Shown one piece after another: positions 8,728-17,165 of a DNA stretch of 64,000 bases. The notes beneath the pieces are model-generated. The model was not told the DNA's origin. It worked only from the letters and a program-made list of their open reading frames with translations, and did no database searches. The number at the start of each line of letters is the position of its first letter. The stretch's first letter is position 1. Both the position numbers and the translations under genes were made by a program. This stretch comes from Actinotalea sp. Marseille-Q4924 (GTDB taxonomy: Bacteria > Actinomycetota > Actinomycetes > Actinomycetales > Cellulomonadaceae), in NCBI RefSeq assembly GCF_916618755.1, contig NZ_CAKAKB010000003.1, positions 1,178,001 to 1,242,000 of the forward strand. The letters are read 5' to 3'.

Positions 8728-9362
8728 CAGGCGTCGACCCCACCGGTGCACGGCGCGCCCGGCTCGGGGGTCTGCTCGCCCTGCTGGTACTTGACGAGGA
8801 ACTGCTCCAGGCGCGGGTCGTCCGCGGTCTCCAGCGCCAGCTGGGTGCCCCAGGCACTGGCCACCAGCTCCCCGGTCAGCCCTTCGAAGGGGCTGAGCAG
8901 GACGTAGGCGTTGCCCTGAGCCAGGTCGGTCAGCCGCTGGACCTGCCCGGTCGGCAGGTCGGGGCTGTAGGTGATCCACACGGCGCCGTGCTCCAGGGAG
9001 TGCACCGCCAGCTCGCTGGGGATCGGCTCGGTGTACGTGCCGCAGTTAGCCCACACGCCGGCATGGTCGCCACCGACCGGTGGGCTCTGGTCGTACTGGA
9101 CCGGTTGCTGCACATGGGTCGCGGACAGGTCGGTGAACGTCTGCACCCCGGAGATGTCCCCGGCCGCGGCCTCGGCGACGTCCGCCTGACGCCGCTGCTC
9201 ACCGACGATGACGATCGCGGTCACGCCGATCAGCACGGCGGCGACCAGTGCGCTGACGCCGGTGATCAGCGCCGTGCGGCGACGCTCGGCGCGGCGCTGC
9301 TGCTCGCGGATCTCGGTCAGCCGGGCCGCGCGCTCGGCCTCGTCCTTCTTTCGTGTGCTCAT
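8727..9362 (-). CDS. DUF3105 membrane-anchored protein
   Basis: A 211-residue protein with a charged, probably coiled-coil N-terminus (RKKDEAERAARLTEIREQQRRAERRR), one transmembrane segment (TALITGVSALVAAVLIGVTAIVIV) and an extracytoplasmic DUF3105 domain. The family hallmark HSLEHGAVWITY is present, along with paired cysteines (WANCGTY and PCTGG). Function is unknown; the family commonly neighbours DUF305 and metal or redox genes in actinobacteria. It is co-directional with ccdA (31 bases) and overlaps the DUF305 gene, so it belongs to the same transcript. Confidence 0.85.
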   Translation of the reverse strand: MSTRKKDEAERAARLTEIREQQRRAERRRTALITGVSALVAAVLIGVTAIVIVGEQRRQADVAEAAAGDISGVQTFTDLSATHVQQPVQYDQSPPVGGDHAGVWANCGTYTEPIPSELAVHSLEHGAVWITYSPDLPTGQVQRLTDLAQGNAYVLLSPFEGLTGELVASAWGTQLALETADDPRLEQFLVKYQQGEQTPEPGAPCTGGVDA

Positions 9363-9393
9363 CAGCTCGTGCTGCCTTCCATGTGCGTGGTCG

Positions 9394-10143
9394 TCACAGG
9401 ACCGTGGTGTAGCCGGAGACCGTGGACTGCAGGGCGCGCATCAGCAAGTCCCACACCCCCGTTGCCAGGAGAAGACCGGTGGCGATGAGCATCACCGCGC
9501 CCGCGCGCTTGATCGCCGCGGTGTGCCGTCGCGCCCACGCGGTGGCGCTCAGCGCTCGGCGCATGCCCAGACCAACCGCGATGAACGGCACGCCGAGCCC
9601 GGCGGCGTAGACCCCGGCCAGCGCGGCCCCGCGCCCGGCGCTGGCCTCGGTGAACGCCAAAGTCTGCACCGTGGCGAGGGTTGGGCCCAGGCACGGTGTC
9701 CAGCCCAGTCCGAAGGTGACACCCATCAACGGGGCGCCCACCAGGCCGGACTTCGGACGCAGCCGAGGTAGCAGCTGGCGCTGCGATCCGGGCAACCAAC
9801 CGGCGAAGACCAAGCCCATGATCACGACCACGACGCCCAGGACACGGGTCAGCACGACCTGGGAGGACTGCAGCGCGGCACCGAGGCCGCCGAAGAGGGC
9901 GCCGTAGGCGACGAAGACCGCAGCGAATCCCAGGATGAACAAGGCGGTGCCGACCACGACCGGTCGTCGTCGCGTCGCGGTGCCTTGATCGAGCAGGGGG
10001 CCGCCGGCGACGTAGGACACGTACCCGGGCACCACGGGGAGCACGCACGGGGAGACGAAGGAGACCAGCCCGGCCAGGGCCGCGACTGCCGCAGCCGCAA
10101 GCATCGGGCCGGCCGCGACGATGTCCTGCACGCCCGCGCTCAC
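9394..10143 (-). CDS. ccdA: CcdA/DsbD-type thiol-electron transporter
   Basis: A 249-residue membrane protein with six hydrophobic segments. It has the two redox cysteines of the CcdA family: [14 protein letters not shown] in segment 1 and [13 protein letters not shown] in segment 4. CcdA passes electrons from cytoplasmic thioredoxin to extracytoplasmic thiol reductases such as ResA. The start GTG overlaps the stop of the thioredoxin-like gene by four bases (GTGA), a strong sign that the two work together. The protein serves cytochrome c maturation with ResB/CcsB. It is a different, shorter type from the CcdA-like protein at 61,115. Confidence 0.92.
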   Translation of the reverse strand: MSAGVQDIVAAGPMLAAAAVAALAGLVSFVSPCVLPVVPGYVSYVAGGPLLDQGTATRRRPVVVGTALFILGFAAVFVAYGALFGGLGAALQSSQVVLTRVLGVVVVIMGLVFAGWLPGSQRQLLPRLRPKSGLVGAPLMGVTFGLGWTPCLGPTLATVQTLAFTEASAGRGAALAGVYAAGLGVPFIAVGLGMRRALSATAWARRHTAAIKRAGAVMLIATGLLLATGVWDLLMRALQSTVSGYTTVL

Positions 10144-10817
10144 GACGGCGGCCCCTGGGGCTGCTCGCCCAGGACCGTGTCCAGCAGGGCGGTCAGGGTC
10201 GACTCCTGGACCGCTCCCAGGACGCGCGCCGCCGGGCGCCCGTCGCGGTCCAGGATCAGGGTCACCGGGACCCCCGCAGCGGGAAGGTGCTCGGCCAGGC
10301 TCAGCAGGGCCTGCCCGTCGCTGTCGTCGATGCTGGGATAGGTGATGCCGTAGCTCTCCTCGAACGCGATCGCCGCTGCCGGGTTGTCGCGCACGTTCAC
10401 ACCGAGGAACCGCACCCCCTGGTCCGCGTAGGCGGCGGACGTGGCTGCCAGGATCGGTGCCTCCTCACGGCACGGCGCGCACCACGAACCCCACACGTTG
10501 ATCACCACGACGTCGCCGCGCCAGGCCGCGATGTCGATCGCCTCCCCGGTCAGTCCCGTTCCCGACAGGACCACCGGTTCGGCCCGGTCTGCGGGCGGGT
10601 ACTCCGTCACAGTTCTGCTGCCCGTCGACGGCGAGCCTTGCTCCGCCGCCCCGCCCCCGCCCGTCGACACGAAGCCGGCGAGCTGGGCCACCACCACGGC
10701 TGCGGTGACCACGACCAGGATCAGGACGACGATGCGCGGGCGGGTCAGCAGCAGGCGCGACGTCCTGTGCCCGGCGCTTCCCTGCACCGGCGGCCCACCG
10801 GGGGTCAGATCATCCAC
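10140..10817 (-). CDS. resA: membrane-anchored thioredoxin-like protein (ResA/TlpA type)
   Basis: A 225-residue protein with one N-terminal membrane anchor ([23 protein letters not shown]), a flexible Gly/Ser linker and a TlpA/ResA-like thioredoxin fold. The active site WCAPC follows VVVINVWGS as in the family, and the cis-Pro region [12 protein letters not shown] is visible. It probably reduces disulfides in apocytochromes or metal proteins outside the cell, recharged by CcdA. The start overlaps the end of the upstream ArsR-family gene by eight bases, so expression is presumably tied to that regulator. Confidence 0.9.
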   Translation of the reverse strand: MDDLTPGGPPVQGSAGHRTSRLLLTRPRIVVLILVVVTAAVVVAQLAGFVSTGGGGAAEQGSPSTGSRTVTEYPPADRAEPVVLSGTGLTGEAIDIAAWRGDVVVINVWGSWCAPCREEAPILAATSAAYADQGVRFLGVNVRDNPAAAIAFEESYGITYPSIDDSDGQALLSLAEHLPAAGVPVTLILDRDGRPAARVLGAVQESTLTALLDTVLGEQPQGPPS

Positions 10818-11289
10818 GGTGGGGCTGCGGCAACGGTGCGGGCGTCTCGTTCGCGTGGGTGGCTGGCGCCAGATGATCGCGGCGCCGGCGACCGGTCGTT
10901 GCCGTCAGTTCCGGCTGCTCAACCAGCAGAGCCTCACCTGGTGCGGCGACGTCGAGCACGGCGAGCAGCGCCGCGCCGTGCGCCGTCAGTTGGCACATCA
11001 CCAGCTTGCCCTGCCGGCGGGAGGTCACCAGGCCGGCGCGGCGCAGGACGCGCAGGTGGTGCGAGACGAGGTTCGGCGCGGCGCCGACGACCCACGCCAG
11101 ATCGCAGACGCACAGCTCGGCCCCCAGGGCCAGGGCCGTTGCCGTGCGAAGACGCACCGGGTCCGCCAGGGCCTTGGCGGTGTTCGCCAGCACTTGGGAG
11201 CGGTGCGCTTTCGGCAGTGCTGCACGGACCGCCTCCGCGTGCGGCAGGTCCAGGCACAGCAGCTCACACCCATCGGCCGTCATGTACAT
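10810..11289 (-). CDS. CadC-like ArsR/SmtB-family metal-sensing repressor
   Basis: ArsR-type winged-helix repressor of 159 residues. It carries all four ligand cysteines of the Staphylococcus CadC alpha3N site: C8 and C12 in GCELLC, and C60 and C62 in ELCVCD. The recognition helix is PNLVSHHLRVLRRAGLV. CadC binds Cd, Pb, Bi or Zn and then leaves DNA, so this protein should derepress the downstream thioredoxin/ccdA/resB/lnt/antiporter genes. A second ATG lies at 11283. TAGGAT ends seven bases before it, so the mRNA may be leaderless. The last 50 or so residues are a non-family tail. Confidence 0.88.
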   Translation of the reverse strand: MYMTADGCELLCLDLPHAEAVRAALPKAHRSQVLANTAKALADPVRLRTATALALGAELCVCDLAWVVGAAPNLVSHHLRVLRRAGLVTSRRQGKLVMCQLTAHGAALLAVLDVAAPGEALLVEQPELTATTGRRRRDHLAPATHANETPAPLPQPHRG

Positions 11290-11304
11290 ATCCTAACGAC
11301 CGTT
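11290..11304 (-). promoter_or_regulatory. likely promoter/operator of the cadC-like operon
   Basis: On the minus strand a -10-like TAGGAT (11290-11295) sits directly before the first ATG. It adjoins a short perfect palindrome AACG-GT-CGTT (11295-11304). This would place a self-regulating operator over the promoter and give leaderless transcription from the ATG at 11283. Inference from pattern only. Confidence 0.35.
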
Positions 11305-11360
11305 GAGATGTGCGCCGGCCCCCGGTCGCGCTGGTGGCAGTCGCTGGGGGTCGTGCTGGT

Positions 11361-11918
11361 TCAGTCACCCGGTCGGGTGCTCGTGCCGTCCTCGCTGGCA
11401 GTGTGTGCCGAGTGGCGCGGGGCACTGTGTTCCGGGTGGCGCAGTGTGGTCAGCACCAGCAGGGCGGCGCCGGTGACGATGGCGGTGTCGGCGAGGTTGA
11501 AGGTCGGGAACCACCCGCTGTGCAGGTAGTCGGTGACGACCCCGTCGCCGGCCCGGTCCGCGACGTTCGCGATCGCACCACCTAATATCAGGGCGAGGGC
11601 GGGCAACCGCCCTGGCGAGGGGGCGGCGGCGGTCCGCCAGGCGACCACGGCGACTGCAGCGGTGACCAGGGCGGTGACGGTGAGCACGAGCCAGGTCGGC
11701 GCGCCGGCGCCGACGGAGAAGGCCACCCCAGGGTTGTAGGCCAGCCGCAGCTCGACCGGGCCCAGAGGGATGGCCCGCTCCTGCAGCGCACTGACCGCCC
11801 ATGCCTTCGCGCCCAGGTCGACGGCGGCGACCGCGGCAGCGCCCAGCCCTGCCGCCAGGCGTCGGCGGGTTGGACTGGCCAGGCCCCGCTTCTGCTCACG
11901 GGCGGTCGAAGCGGTCAC
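11361..11918 (-). CDS. lspA: lipoprotein signal peptidase LspA (signal peptidase II)
   Basis: A 185-residue membrane aspartyl protease that cuts signal peptides from prolipoproteins. Four hydrophobic segments are present. Both catalytic motifs are visible: the GGAIANVADRAGDG region, with the N..DR aspartate, and FPTFNLADTAIV, with the FNxAD aspartate. The conserved AYNPGVAFSV is also present. The GTG start overlaps the stop of the P-type ATPase gene by four bases. It is the third gene of the cmtR-like/ctpG/lspA operon. An LspA in a metal-resistance operon is unusual and fits the other lipoprotein-processing genes here. The C-terminus is a His/Ser-rich tail. Confidence 0.93.
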   Translation of the reverse strand: MTASTAREQKRGLASPTRRRLAAGLGAAAVAAVDLGAKAWAVSALQERAIPLGPVELRLAYNPGVAFSVGAGAPTWLVLTVTALVTAAVAVVAWRTAAAPSPGRLPALALILGGAIANVADRAGDGVVTDYLHSGWFPTFNLADTAIVTGAALLVLTTLRHPEHSAPRHSAHTASEDGTSTRPGD

Positions 11919-13879
11919 CGGGTGGCCAGCGTCGGGCGCTCGAGGACTGCAGCGGTCCCGGTGGTGGCCTGCGGCAGCGGGCGGGTGCGGCCGGCGCGGA
12001 CACCGTTGGCGATGACGACGATCTCGGCGACCTCGTGGACCAGGACCACCGCGGCAAGGCCCAGGACCCCGAACAGCGCCAGTGGCATGAGCACGACGAT
12101 GATCGCCAGGGACAGGCCGACGTTCTGGAGCATGATGCGCCGGGCCCTGCGGGCGTGGGTGAACGCCTGGGGCAGGTGGCGCAGGTCCTCGCCCATCAGC
12201 GCCACGTCGGCGGTCTCGATCGCCACGTCCGAACCCATCGCGCCCATCGCGATGCCCAGGTCCGCGGTCGCCAGGGCGGGGGCGTCGTTGACGCCGTCGC
12301 CGACCATGGCGGTGCGGCGCCGGGTCCGTAGCTGGGCGACCAGTGCAGCCTTGTCCTCCGGGCGCAGGTCGGCGTGGACCTCCTCGATGCCCGCTTCGCG
12401 GGCCAGGGCGTTGGCGGTCAGGGTGTTGTCGCCGGTGAGCATCGCCACGTGGTACCCGTCGCGGCGCAGCTGGGCCATGACCTGCGCCGCCTCGGGGCGC
12501 AGCTCGTCGCGCACGGCGACCGCCCCCAGGAGCTGTCCGTCCTCCTCGATGAGAACGGCGGTGGCACCGGCCTGCTGCATCCGCTCCACCTCGCCCGCCA
12601 GCGACCCGGACTGCACCCAGCCGGGTCGGCCGAGCCGGACCGGCCGACCGTCGAACGTGCCGGTCAGCCCGGCGCCGGGCACGGCCTCCACGCCAGTTGC
12701 GGGAGTGACCGCCGGGACCGCGGCCAAGATGGCGCGGGCCAGGGGGTGCTCGCTTCGGGCCTCGAGCGCGGCCGCGACCTCCAGGACGCGGTCCTCGCTG
12801 CGCCCGGGTGCAGCGACGACGGCCACGACGGCGGGGTCGTTGCGGGTCAGGGTCCCGGTCTTGTCCAGGGCGACCCCGCGGATAGCGCCGAGGGCCTCCA
12901 CCGCCGCGCCACCCTTGATGAGCACGCCCTGCTTGGACGCGGCGCCCACTGCTGCGACCACGGACACCGGCACGGAGATCGCCAGGGCGCACGGTGAGGC
13001 CGCGACCAGGACGACCAGTGCCCGCTCGATCCAGGTGCCCGGGTCTCCCAGGAGGCTGCCGGCGACGGCGATGAGCGTGGCGGCGATCATCACCCCGGGC
13101 ACCAGCGGCTTGGCGATCCGGTCTGCCAGGCGCTGGGCCTGGCCCTTGCGGGACTGCTCGGCCTCGACGATCCGCACGATCCGCGCCAGGGAGTTGTCCT
13201 CGGCGGTGGTGGTGACCTCGACCTCCAGGGCGCCGGATCCGTTGATCGACCCGGCGTACACCGTCTGGCCCGGTCCGGCCTCCACGGGCACGGACTCACC
13301 GGTGATGGCCGAGACGTCCAGCGCCGTCCGGCCGGTGCGGATCAGCCCATCGGTGGCGACCCGCTCACCCGGCTTGACCAGCATCAGATCCCCGACCCGC
13401 AGGTCACCGGGAGACACGGCGGCCTCCGAGCCGTCGCGCAATACGGTGGCCTGAGCGGGGACCAGGCTCAGCAGCGCCCGAAGGCCGCGCCGGGTGCGGG
13501 CCAGGGAGTACTCCTCCAGGCCCTCGCTGATCGAGAACAAGAACGCCAGCGCGGCCGCCTCGGCGACCTCACCGAGCAGGACCGCGCCGATCGCAGCGAT
13601 CGTCATCAACGTGCCGACGCCGATCTTGCGCTTCGCGAGCCGGCGAATCGTGGAGGGGACGAACGTCCACGCACCGACCAGCAGGGCGACCCAGTTCAGG
13701 ACCAACGCCACGGTGGGCTGCTCCATAGAGCCCGCCACCAGGCCCGCAAGAAGCAGCACGCCGGCGACCGCGGCGAAGCGCAGCTCGCTGACCTCCCACA
13801 GCCGCTCGGCCTCGTGCTCCTCGGCGTCCTGACCGGCAGGCGTGGTCTCGTCGTCGCCGCAACCGCACGCGTCGCTCAT
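11915..13879 (-). CDS. ctpG: CtpG-like heavy-metal (Cd/Zn/Pb) P1B-type ATPase
   Basis: A 654-residue metal-exporting ATPase closely resembling Mycobacterium CtpG in its core. The N-terminus has CGCGDDE, a possible metal site in place of an HMA domain. The transmembrane metal site is SPCALA (S295-P296-C297) rather than CPC. The phosphorylation site is DKTGT with D339, followed by TGDN and GDGVND. The last membrane helix has HEVAE. The SPC motif is known from the P1B-4 group, while the rest looks like the Cd/Zn/Pb group, so specificity is open. The start overlaps the cmtR-like stop (ATGA). Co-transcribed with its sensor and lspA. Confidence 0.9.
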   Translation of the reverse strand: MSDACGCGDDETTPAGQDAEEHEAERLWEVSELRFAAVAGVLLLAGLVAGSMEQPTVALVLNWVALLVGAWTFVPSTIRRLAKRKIGVGTLMTIAAIGAVLLGEVAEAAALAFLFSISEGLEEYSLARTRRGLRALLSLVPAQATVLRDGSEAAVSPGDLRVGDLMLVKPGERVATDGLIRTGRTALDVSAITGESVPVEAGPGQTVYAGSINGSGALEVEVTTTAEDNSLARIVRIVEAEQSRKGQAQRLADRIAKPLVPGVMIAATLIAVAGSLLGDPGTWIERALVVLVAASPCALAISVPVSVVAAVGAASKQGVLIKGGAAVEALGAIRGVALDKTGTLTRNDPAVVAVVAAPGRSEDRVLEVAAALEARSEHPLARAILAAVPAVTPATGVEAVPGAGLTGTFDGRPVRLGRPGWVQSGSLAGEVERMQQAGATAVLIEEDGQLLGAVAVRDELRPEAAQVMAQLRRDGYHVAMLTGDNTLTANALAREAGIEEVHADLRPEDKAALVAQLRTRRRTAMVGDGVNDAPALATADLGIAMGAMGSDVAIETADVALMGEDLRHLPQAFTHARRARRIMLQNVGLSLAIIVVLMPLALFGVLGLAAVVLVHEVAEIVVIANGVRAGRTRPLPQATTGTAAVLERPTLATR

Positions 13880-14277
13880 CGTGCCGTCTCCTTCGTTGCT
13901 GGGGTCGGGTCGTGGTCGTCAGCTGCGGGGTTTGCGTAGGTCGGGCACAGCGCCACGGCGTTGCCGGTCGCCGCCAGCAGACCCTCGCCCGCAGCGAGCA
14001 GGTCCATCAGCTCAGGGTGGGTCAGGTGGTACACCGAGGCGCGACCCTGCGGGCGGTAGTCGACCAGGCCGCAGTCCCGTAGGCAGGCCAGGTGGGTGGA
14101 GACACTCGACTGACCCAGCCCCAGCGCGGTGCACAGGTCCACGACCCGCGCCTCGCCCATCGCGAGCTGACGCACGAGCGCCAACCGGGTCGGGTCACTG
14201 AGGCTGCGGAACAGGGCGACGGCGGGAGCCAGCGCCTCGCGACTCAGCACATCGAGACTTGCAGCGATCATCGACAT
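13876..14277 (-). CDS. cmtR: CmtR-like ArsR-family cadmium/lead sensor
   Basis: A 133-residue ArsR-family repressor. The metal ligands match Mycobacterium CmtR in spacing: C65 and C69 in LACLRDCG of the recognition region, and C111 in VALCPTYA of the tail. The winged helix is clear (VDLCTALGLGQSSVSTHL). CmtR binds Cd(II) or Pb(II) and then releases its operator in front of a ctpG-like exporter, which is exactly the gene that follows with a four-base overlap. The start at 14277 (MSMIAAS) was chosen for family length; the ATG at 14271 is also possible. The divergent promoter region is shared with a methyltransferase gene. Confidence 0.9.
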   Translation of the reverse strand: MSMIAASLDVLSREALAPAVALFRSLSDPTRLALVRQLAMGEARVVDLCTALGLGQSSVSTHLACLRDCGLVDYRPQGRASVYHLTHPELMDLLAAGEGLLAATGNAVALCPTYANPAADDHDPTPATKETAR

Positions 14278-14282
14278 ATGCT

Positions 14283-14296
14283 GATGATACGTCATC
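14283..14296. promoter_or_regulatory. candidate operator between cmtR-like and methyltransferase genes
   Basis: A perfect inverted repeat GATGA-TACG-TCATC lies 6 bases upstream of the cmtR-like start and 37 upstream of the divergent methyltransferase start. It lies beside a CATATG palindrome. The position suits a repressor acting on both directions. The binding protein is inferred, most simply the CmtR-like sensor. Confidence 0.45.
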
Positions 14297-14332
14297 CAAC
14301 TGATGCTTGCGAGGGTCGAACGGAGCAGGGCC

Positions 14333-14956
14333 GTGCTGATGAACCGGGTTGAGACGTTGCTGATGAACAACCCGGTCCGGGCCTGGCTGCAGCGATCCTA
14401 TGAGGTCCCCCTGCTCGAGCGGCTGGGCGTCCGGCTCGCTGGCGCCGACGTGGTCGAGATCGGGTGCGGGCGCGGTGTGGGTACCGAGCTGCTCCTGGAG
14501 CGGTGGGGGGTGGCCCACGTCACCGCGCTCGACCTCGACCCAGCCATGGTCGCCCGCGCGCGGCGTCGCCTGAGCCGCCACGGGGAACGGGTCGACGTTC
14601 GGACCGGTGACGCATCCGAGCTGCCGTTCGCGGACGCCAGTCTCGACGCGGTGGTCGACTTCGGCGTGATCCACCACGTGCCCGCCTGGCGCGACGCGGT
14701 CGCGCAGGCCGTGCGGGTCCTTCGGCCCGGTGGCCAGTTCGTCTTCGAGGAGGTCACCCGCCACGCACTCGAGCGCTGGTCGTATCGCACCTTCCTCGAG
14801 CACCCCGAGCACGACCGGTTCAGCCCGCAGGAGTTCGTGGCCGAGCTCGAGCGGCACGGCTTCGTGCTCCCCGAGCCGGCGGTCACCCGGTTCTTCGGTG
14901 ACTTCGTGATCGGCGTCGCCGTCAAATCGGCGACCACCCCGAGCAGTCCGCTGTGA
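14333..14956 (+). CDS. class I SAM-dependent methyltransferase
   Basis: About 207 residues with a Rossmann methyltransferase fold. Motif I is VVEIGCGRGVGTELL, the acidic end of beta 2 is ALDLDPAMVARA, then DASELPFADASLDAVVDFGVIHHV and RVLRPGGQFVFEE. The GTG at 14333 has GGAG seven bases upstream; the ATG two codons later is the alternative. The substrate is unknown. It is divergent from the cmtR-like sensor and shares its operator region, which suggests metal-linked expression. A similar methyltransferase (46,735-47,322) lies beside the copper operon in island 2. Confidence 0.8.
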   Translation: MLMNRVETLLMNNPVRAWLQRSYEVPLLERLGVRLAGADVVEIGCGRGVGTELLLERWGVAHVTALDLDPAMVARARRRLSRHGERVDVRTGDASELPFADASLDAVVDFGVIHHVPAWRDAVAQAVRVLRPGGQFVFEEVTRHALERWSYRTFLEHPEHDRFSPQEFVAELERHGFVLPEPAVTRFFGDFVIGVAVKSATTPSSPL

Positions 14957-14992
14957 GCAGCCACGCCGATCCTCGGCCTGGCCCTGTTCGCC

Positions 14993-15313
14993 GTGTGGGC
15001 CCTGCTCGCCGGGGTGGGCCCCATGGCCGTCCAGCGGCGGCGCACAGGCGACAGCGGGTTTCGGTTCGCGGCCTCTGCACGAGGTACCCGGCAGTGGTGG
15101 GCCAATCGCATCAGCGGCGCCGGATCGGTCGCCGTCGGCCTCGCCGCACCGATGGCCGACCTTCTCGGGCTCGACCCTGCGGTGTCCCGGCTGACCTTGC
15201 CAACCCTGCGCACCGCAGCGGCCGTGGTGGCCGCTGCGGGACTCGTGGCGACGCACGCGCCGCAGATGGCCATGGGCACGATCGGACGCCTCCGCCCGCC
15301 ACGCCGCCGCTAG
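14993..15313 (+). pseudogene. fragment of an isoprenylcysteine methyltransferase-like membrane protein
   Basis: A 106-residue remnant. It has the QRRRTGDSGFRF start seen after the first membrane helix of bacterial isoprenylcysteine carboxyl methyltransferase-like proteins, a middle hydrophobic helix and the QMAMG element. It then runs into GRLRPPRRR and stops about half way through the usual length. The frame is open back to the stop of the preceding gene, but no convincing start or ribosome site is seen (first candidate GTG at 14993). Most likely a decayed passenger between two metal genes. The family call rests on pattern memory and is tentative. Confidence 0.4.
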
Positions 15314-15358
15314 CCCCGACCGTCCCCTGCCTCACCCTTGAACCCCGAAAGGCCTCCC

Positions 15359-15958
15359 ATGGACCTGGCAGTCGTCGCCCTGCAAGCCGTCGGACTGTTC
15401 CTGGTGACGAACATCGACGACATCATCGTCCTGTCACTGTTCTTCGCCCGCGGCGCCGGCGCTCCCGGCGTCACCGCGAAGATCGTCGCCGGTCAGTACA
15501 TAGGCTTCGGCGCGATCCTGGTGGCCTCGGTCCTGGTCGCGCTTGGCGCCGACGCGTTCCTGCCCGACGACGCGATCCCCTACTTCGGGCTCATCCCCCT
15601 GCTCCTGGGCCTGTACGCCGCCTGGCAGGCATGGCGCAACCGCCACGACGACGATGACGACGACGACCCCGGCAAGGCCGTCGCCGTCTGGACCGTGGCC
15701 GCCGTCACCTTCGCCAATGGCGGGGACAACATCGGCGTCTACGTCCCGGTCTTCCTCACCGTCGGACCCGCAGCGATCGCCGCCTACGCCGCCGTGTTCC
15801 TCGCCCTGGTCGCGGTCCTGGTCCTCGCCGCCCGGTACGTCGCCACCCGCCGACCCATCGCCGAGGTCCTCGAACGCTGGGAGAGCGTCCTGTTCCCCCT
15901 GGTCCTCATCGGCCTGGGCGTCGTGATCCTCGTCGAAGGAGGAGCCTTCGGGCTGTAG
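15359..15958 (+). CDS. cadD: cadmium resistance transporter CadD
   Basis: A 199-residue membrane protein of the CadD family (cadmium export). Six hydrophobic segments are present, with the family opening FLVTNIDDIIVLSLFFARG and the second acidic motif TFANGGDNIGVYVPVF. The loop between them is an unbroken run of seven aspartates after RNRHDD, a plausible cation-collecting site. The ATG at 15359 has GAAAGG upstream and is preferred to the upstream TTG. It is transcribed towards the acr3-type gene, with a weak hairpin between. CadD and the CtpG-like ATPase together suggest that island 1 confers cadmium resistance. Confidence 0.92.
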   Translation: MDLAVVALQAVGLFLVTNIDDIIVLSLFFARGAGAPGVTAKIVAGQYIGFGAILVASVLVALGADAFLPDDAIPYFGLIPLLLGLYAAWQAWRNRHDDDDDDDPGKAVAVWTVAAVTFANGGDNIGVYVPVFLTVGPAAIAAYAAVFLALVAVLVLAARYVATRRPIAEVLERWESVLFPLVLIGLGVVILVEGGAFGL

Positions 15959-16039
15959 GTCCCCGCGTCGTGAGACCCAGCAAGGAGCCGGCTCGCGGTC
16001 CCGCCACGAGCGTGCGGGTCCCGCTGTTGGCGGGGGATG

Positions 16040-16058
16040 GGCCAGGGCCCGGCTGGCC
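16040..16058. terminator. weak hairpin between convergent cadD and acr3-type genes
   Basis: GGCCAG and CTGGCC form a 6-base-pair stem with a 7-base loop, in the gap between two convergent genes. No T-run follows on either strand, so the terminator role is only suggested by position. Confidence 0.25.
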
Positions 16059-16112
16059 GGACGCTCGAGCTCGTCGGGCGCATCCGGCCATCGGGGGGAT
16101 ATCAGGGTTCGG

Positions 16113-17114
16113 TCAGGACTGTGTGCGGACGGGCGCGGGCGCCTCCTGAGGGTCGCGTGCCGGAACCAGACGGGGAACGAGCCGTACGAGGACGACCATG
16201 GCAACGAGCTCGACAGGGGTTTGAGTGACCACAGCCAGCGGGGCCATCTTCAGCGATGCGGGAAGGGCCAGCGCGAGGGGAAGTACGACCAGGAACTTGC
16301 GCGTCGCGGTCGAGAAGACGGCGGCGCGTGTGGAGGGCACATCCAAGCGCGCGAGTCGGCCAGCCAGGCGGCCTACCGTCACGGCGAGGACGGCGAAAGC
16401 AACGTAGAGAGGCACGACGCGAACCAACGTTGACACCTGCGTGCCGACGGCGGCGACCTGGGAACCGATGACCACGACCAGGGTCGCCATCATCAGCGGC
16501 ACCATCGCGCCCGCCATGACTCCTTCGACGACGCGGCCGACCCGGCGACGACTCGCAATCCGCTGCACGAGCGCAGCTGCGCCGAGCGGCAGGACGACCA
16601 AGATCGGGAACGCCTCGACGAATGGCTCGACCTCGACAACGGACAGCACGTCGCCGCCGGCGAATAACAGCAGGTAGAGGGGCAGCAGGAGGAGCTGGCC
16701 GACCATCAGCAACGGCGCGGCCGCGAGCAGGCGAGCGCGGGCGCCTCCCGCGAGGCCCGTGAAGACGACGACATAGTCGATTCACGGCGTCAGGAGCACC
16801 AGCAGCACGCCCAGCAGCAGCCCGCGGTCGTCAGCGACGAACCGGGACAGCGCGAAGGCGATCGCCGGCACGACGATGAAGTTCATGGTCAGGACTGTCC
16901 CAAGGAACCGCAGATCGCGGAACGCGCGGCCGAGCTCGGTCAGTCGCACCGCGAGGAACGTCGCAAACAACAGCAGGGCAAGCACAGGGTTGGTCGCGTC
17001 GGCGAGCCTTGGAGCGAGCTGCGGGCCGACCAGGCCGAGCAGGACACCGAGGACGATCGCCGCGACGTACAACGGGATCTTCCTCTCGTCCCACCAGTCG
17101 ACGGCCCGCTGCAT
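16113..17114 (-). pseudogene. acr3: ACR3-type arsenite/thiolated-anion carrier interrupted by TGA at codon 111
   Basis: Ten-segment membrane carrier of the ACR3/bile-acid symporter family, about 333 codons. The ATG has GGAGGAGG upstream. The reading frame is continuous except for one TGA (16782-16784) within LLTP-stop-IDYVVVFTGLAGG. In ACR3 proteins this position holds the conserved cysteine of the P-C-(I/T)-D motif, which is essential for arsenite transport. One base change (TGC to TGA) would explain it, so the simplest reading is a nonsense pseudogene. Selenocysteine is a remote alternative. The IS21 remnant starts only about 50 bases upstream, so the native promoter is probably gone. Confidence 0.75.
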
Positions 17115-17165
17115 GGGTCCTCCTCCCCGAGCGCGTGTCGATCCGCCTCGCGGTCGTCGCGGGCT

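Noticed and set aside
11922-13454. A 510-residue plus-strand frame opposite the ctpG-like gene
   Set aside because: Antisense artefact: Ser/Arg/Thr-rich, no ribosome site, no recognisable fold.
16741-16784. Firm call of a selenocysteine codon in the acr3-type gene
   Set aside because: Only the position and a generic GC-rich hairpin support it; no selenocysteine machinery is in the window, so it is kept as a question, not a feature.
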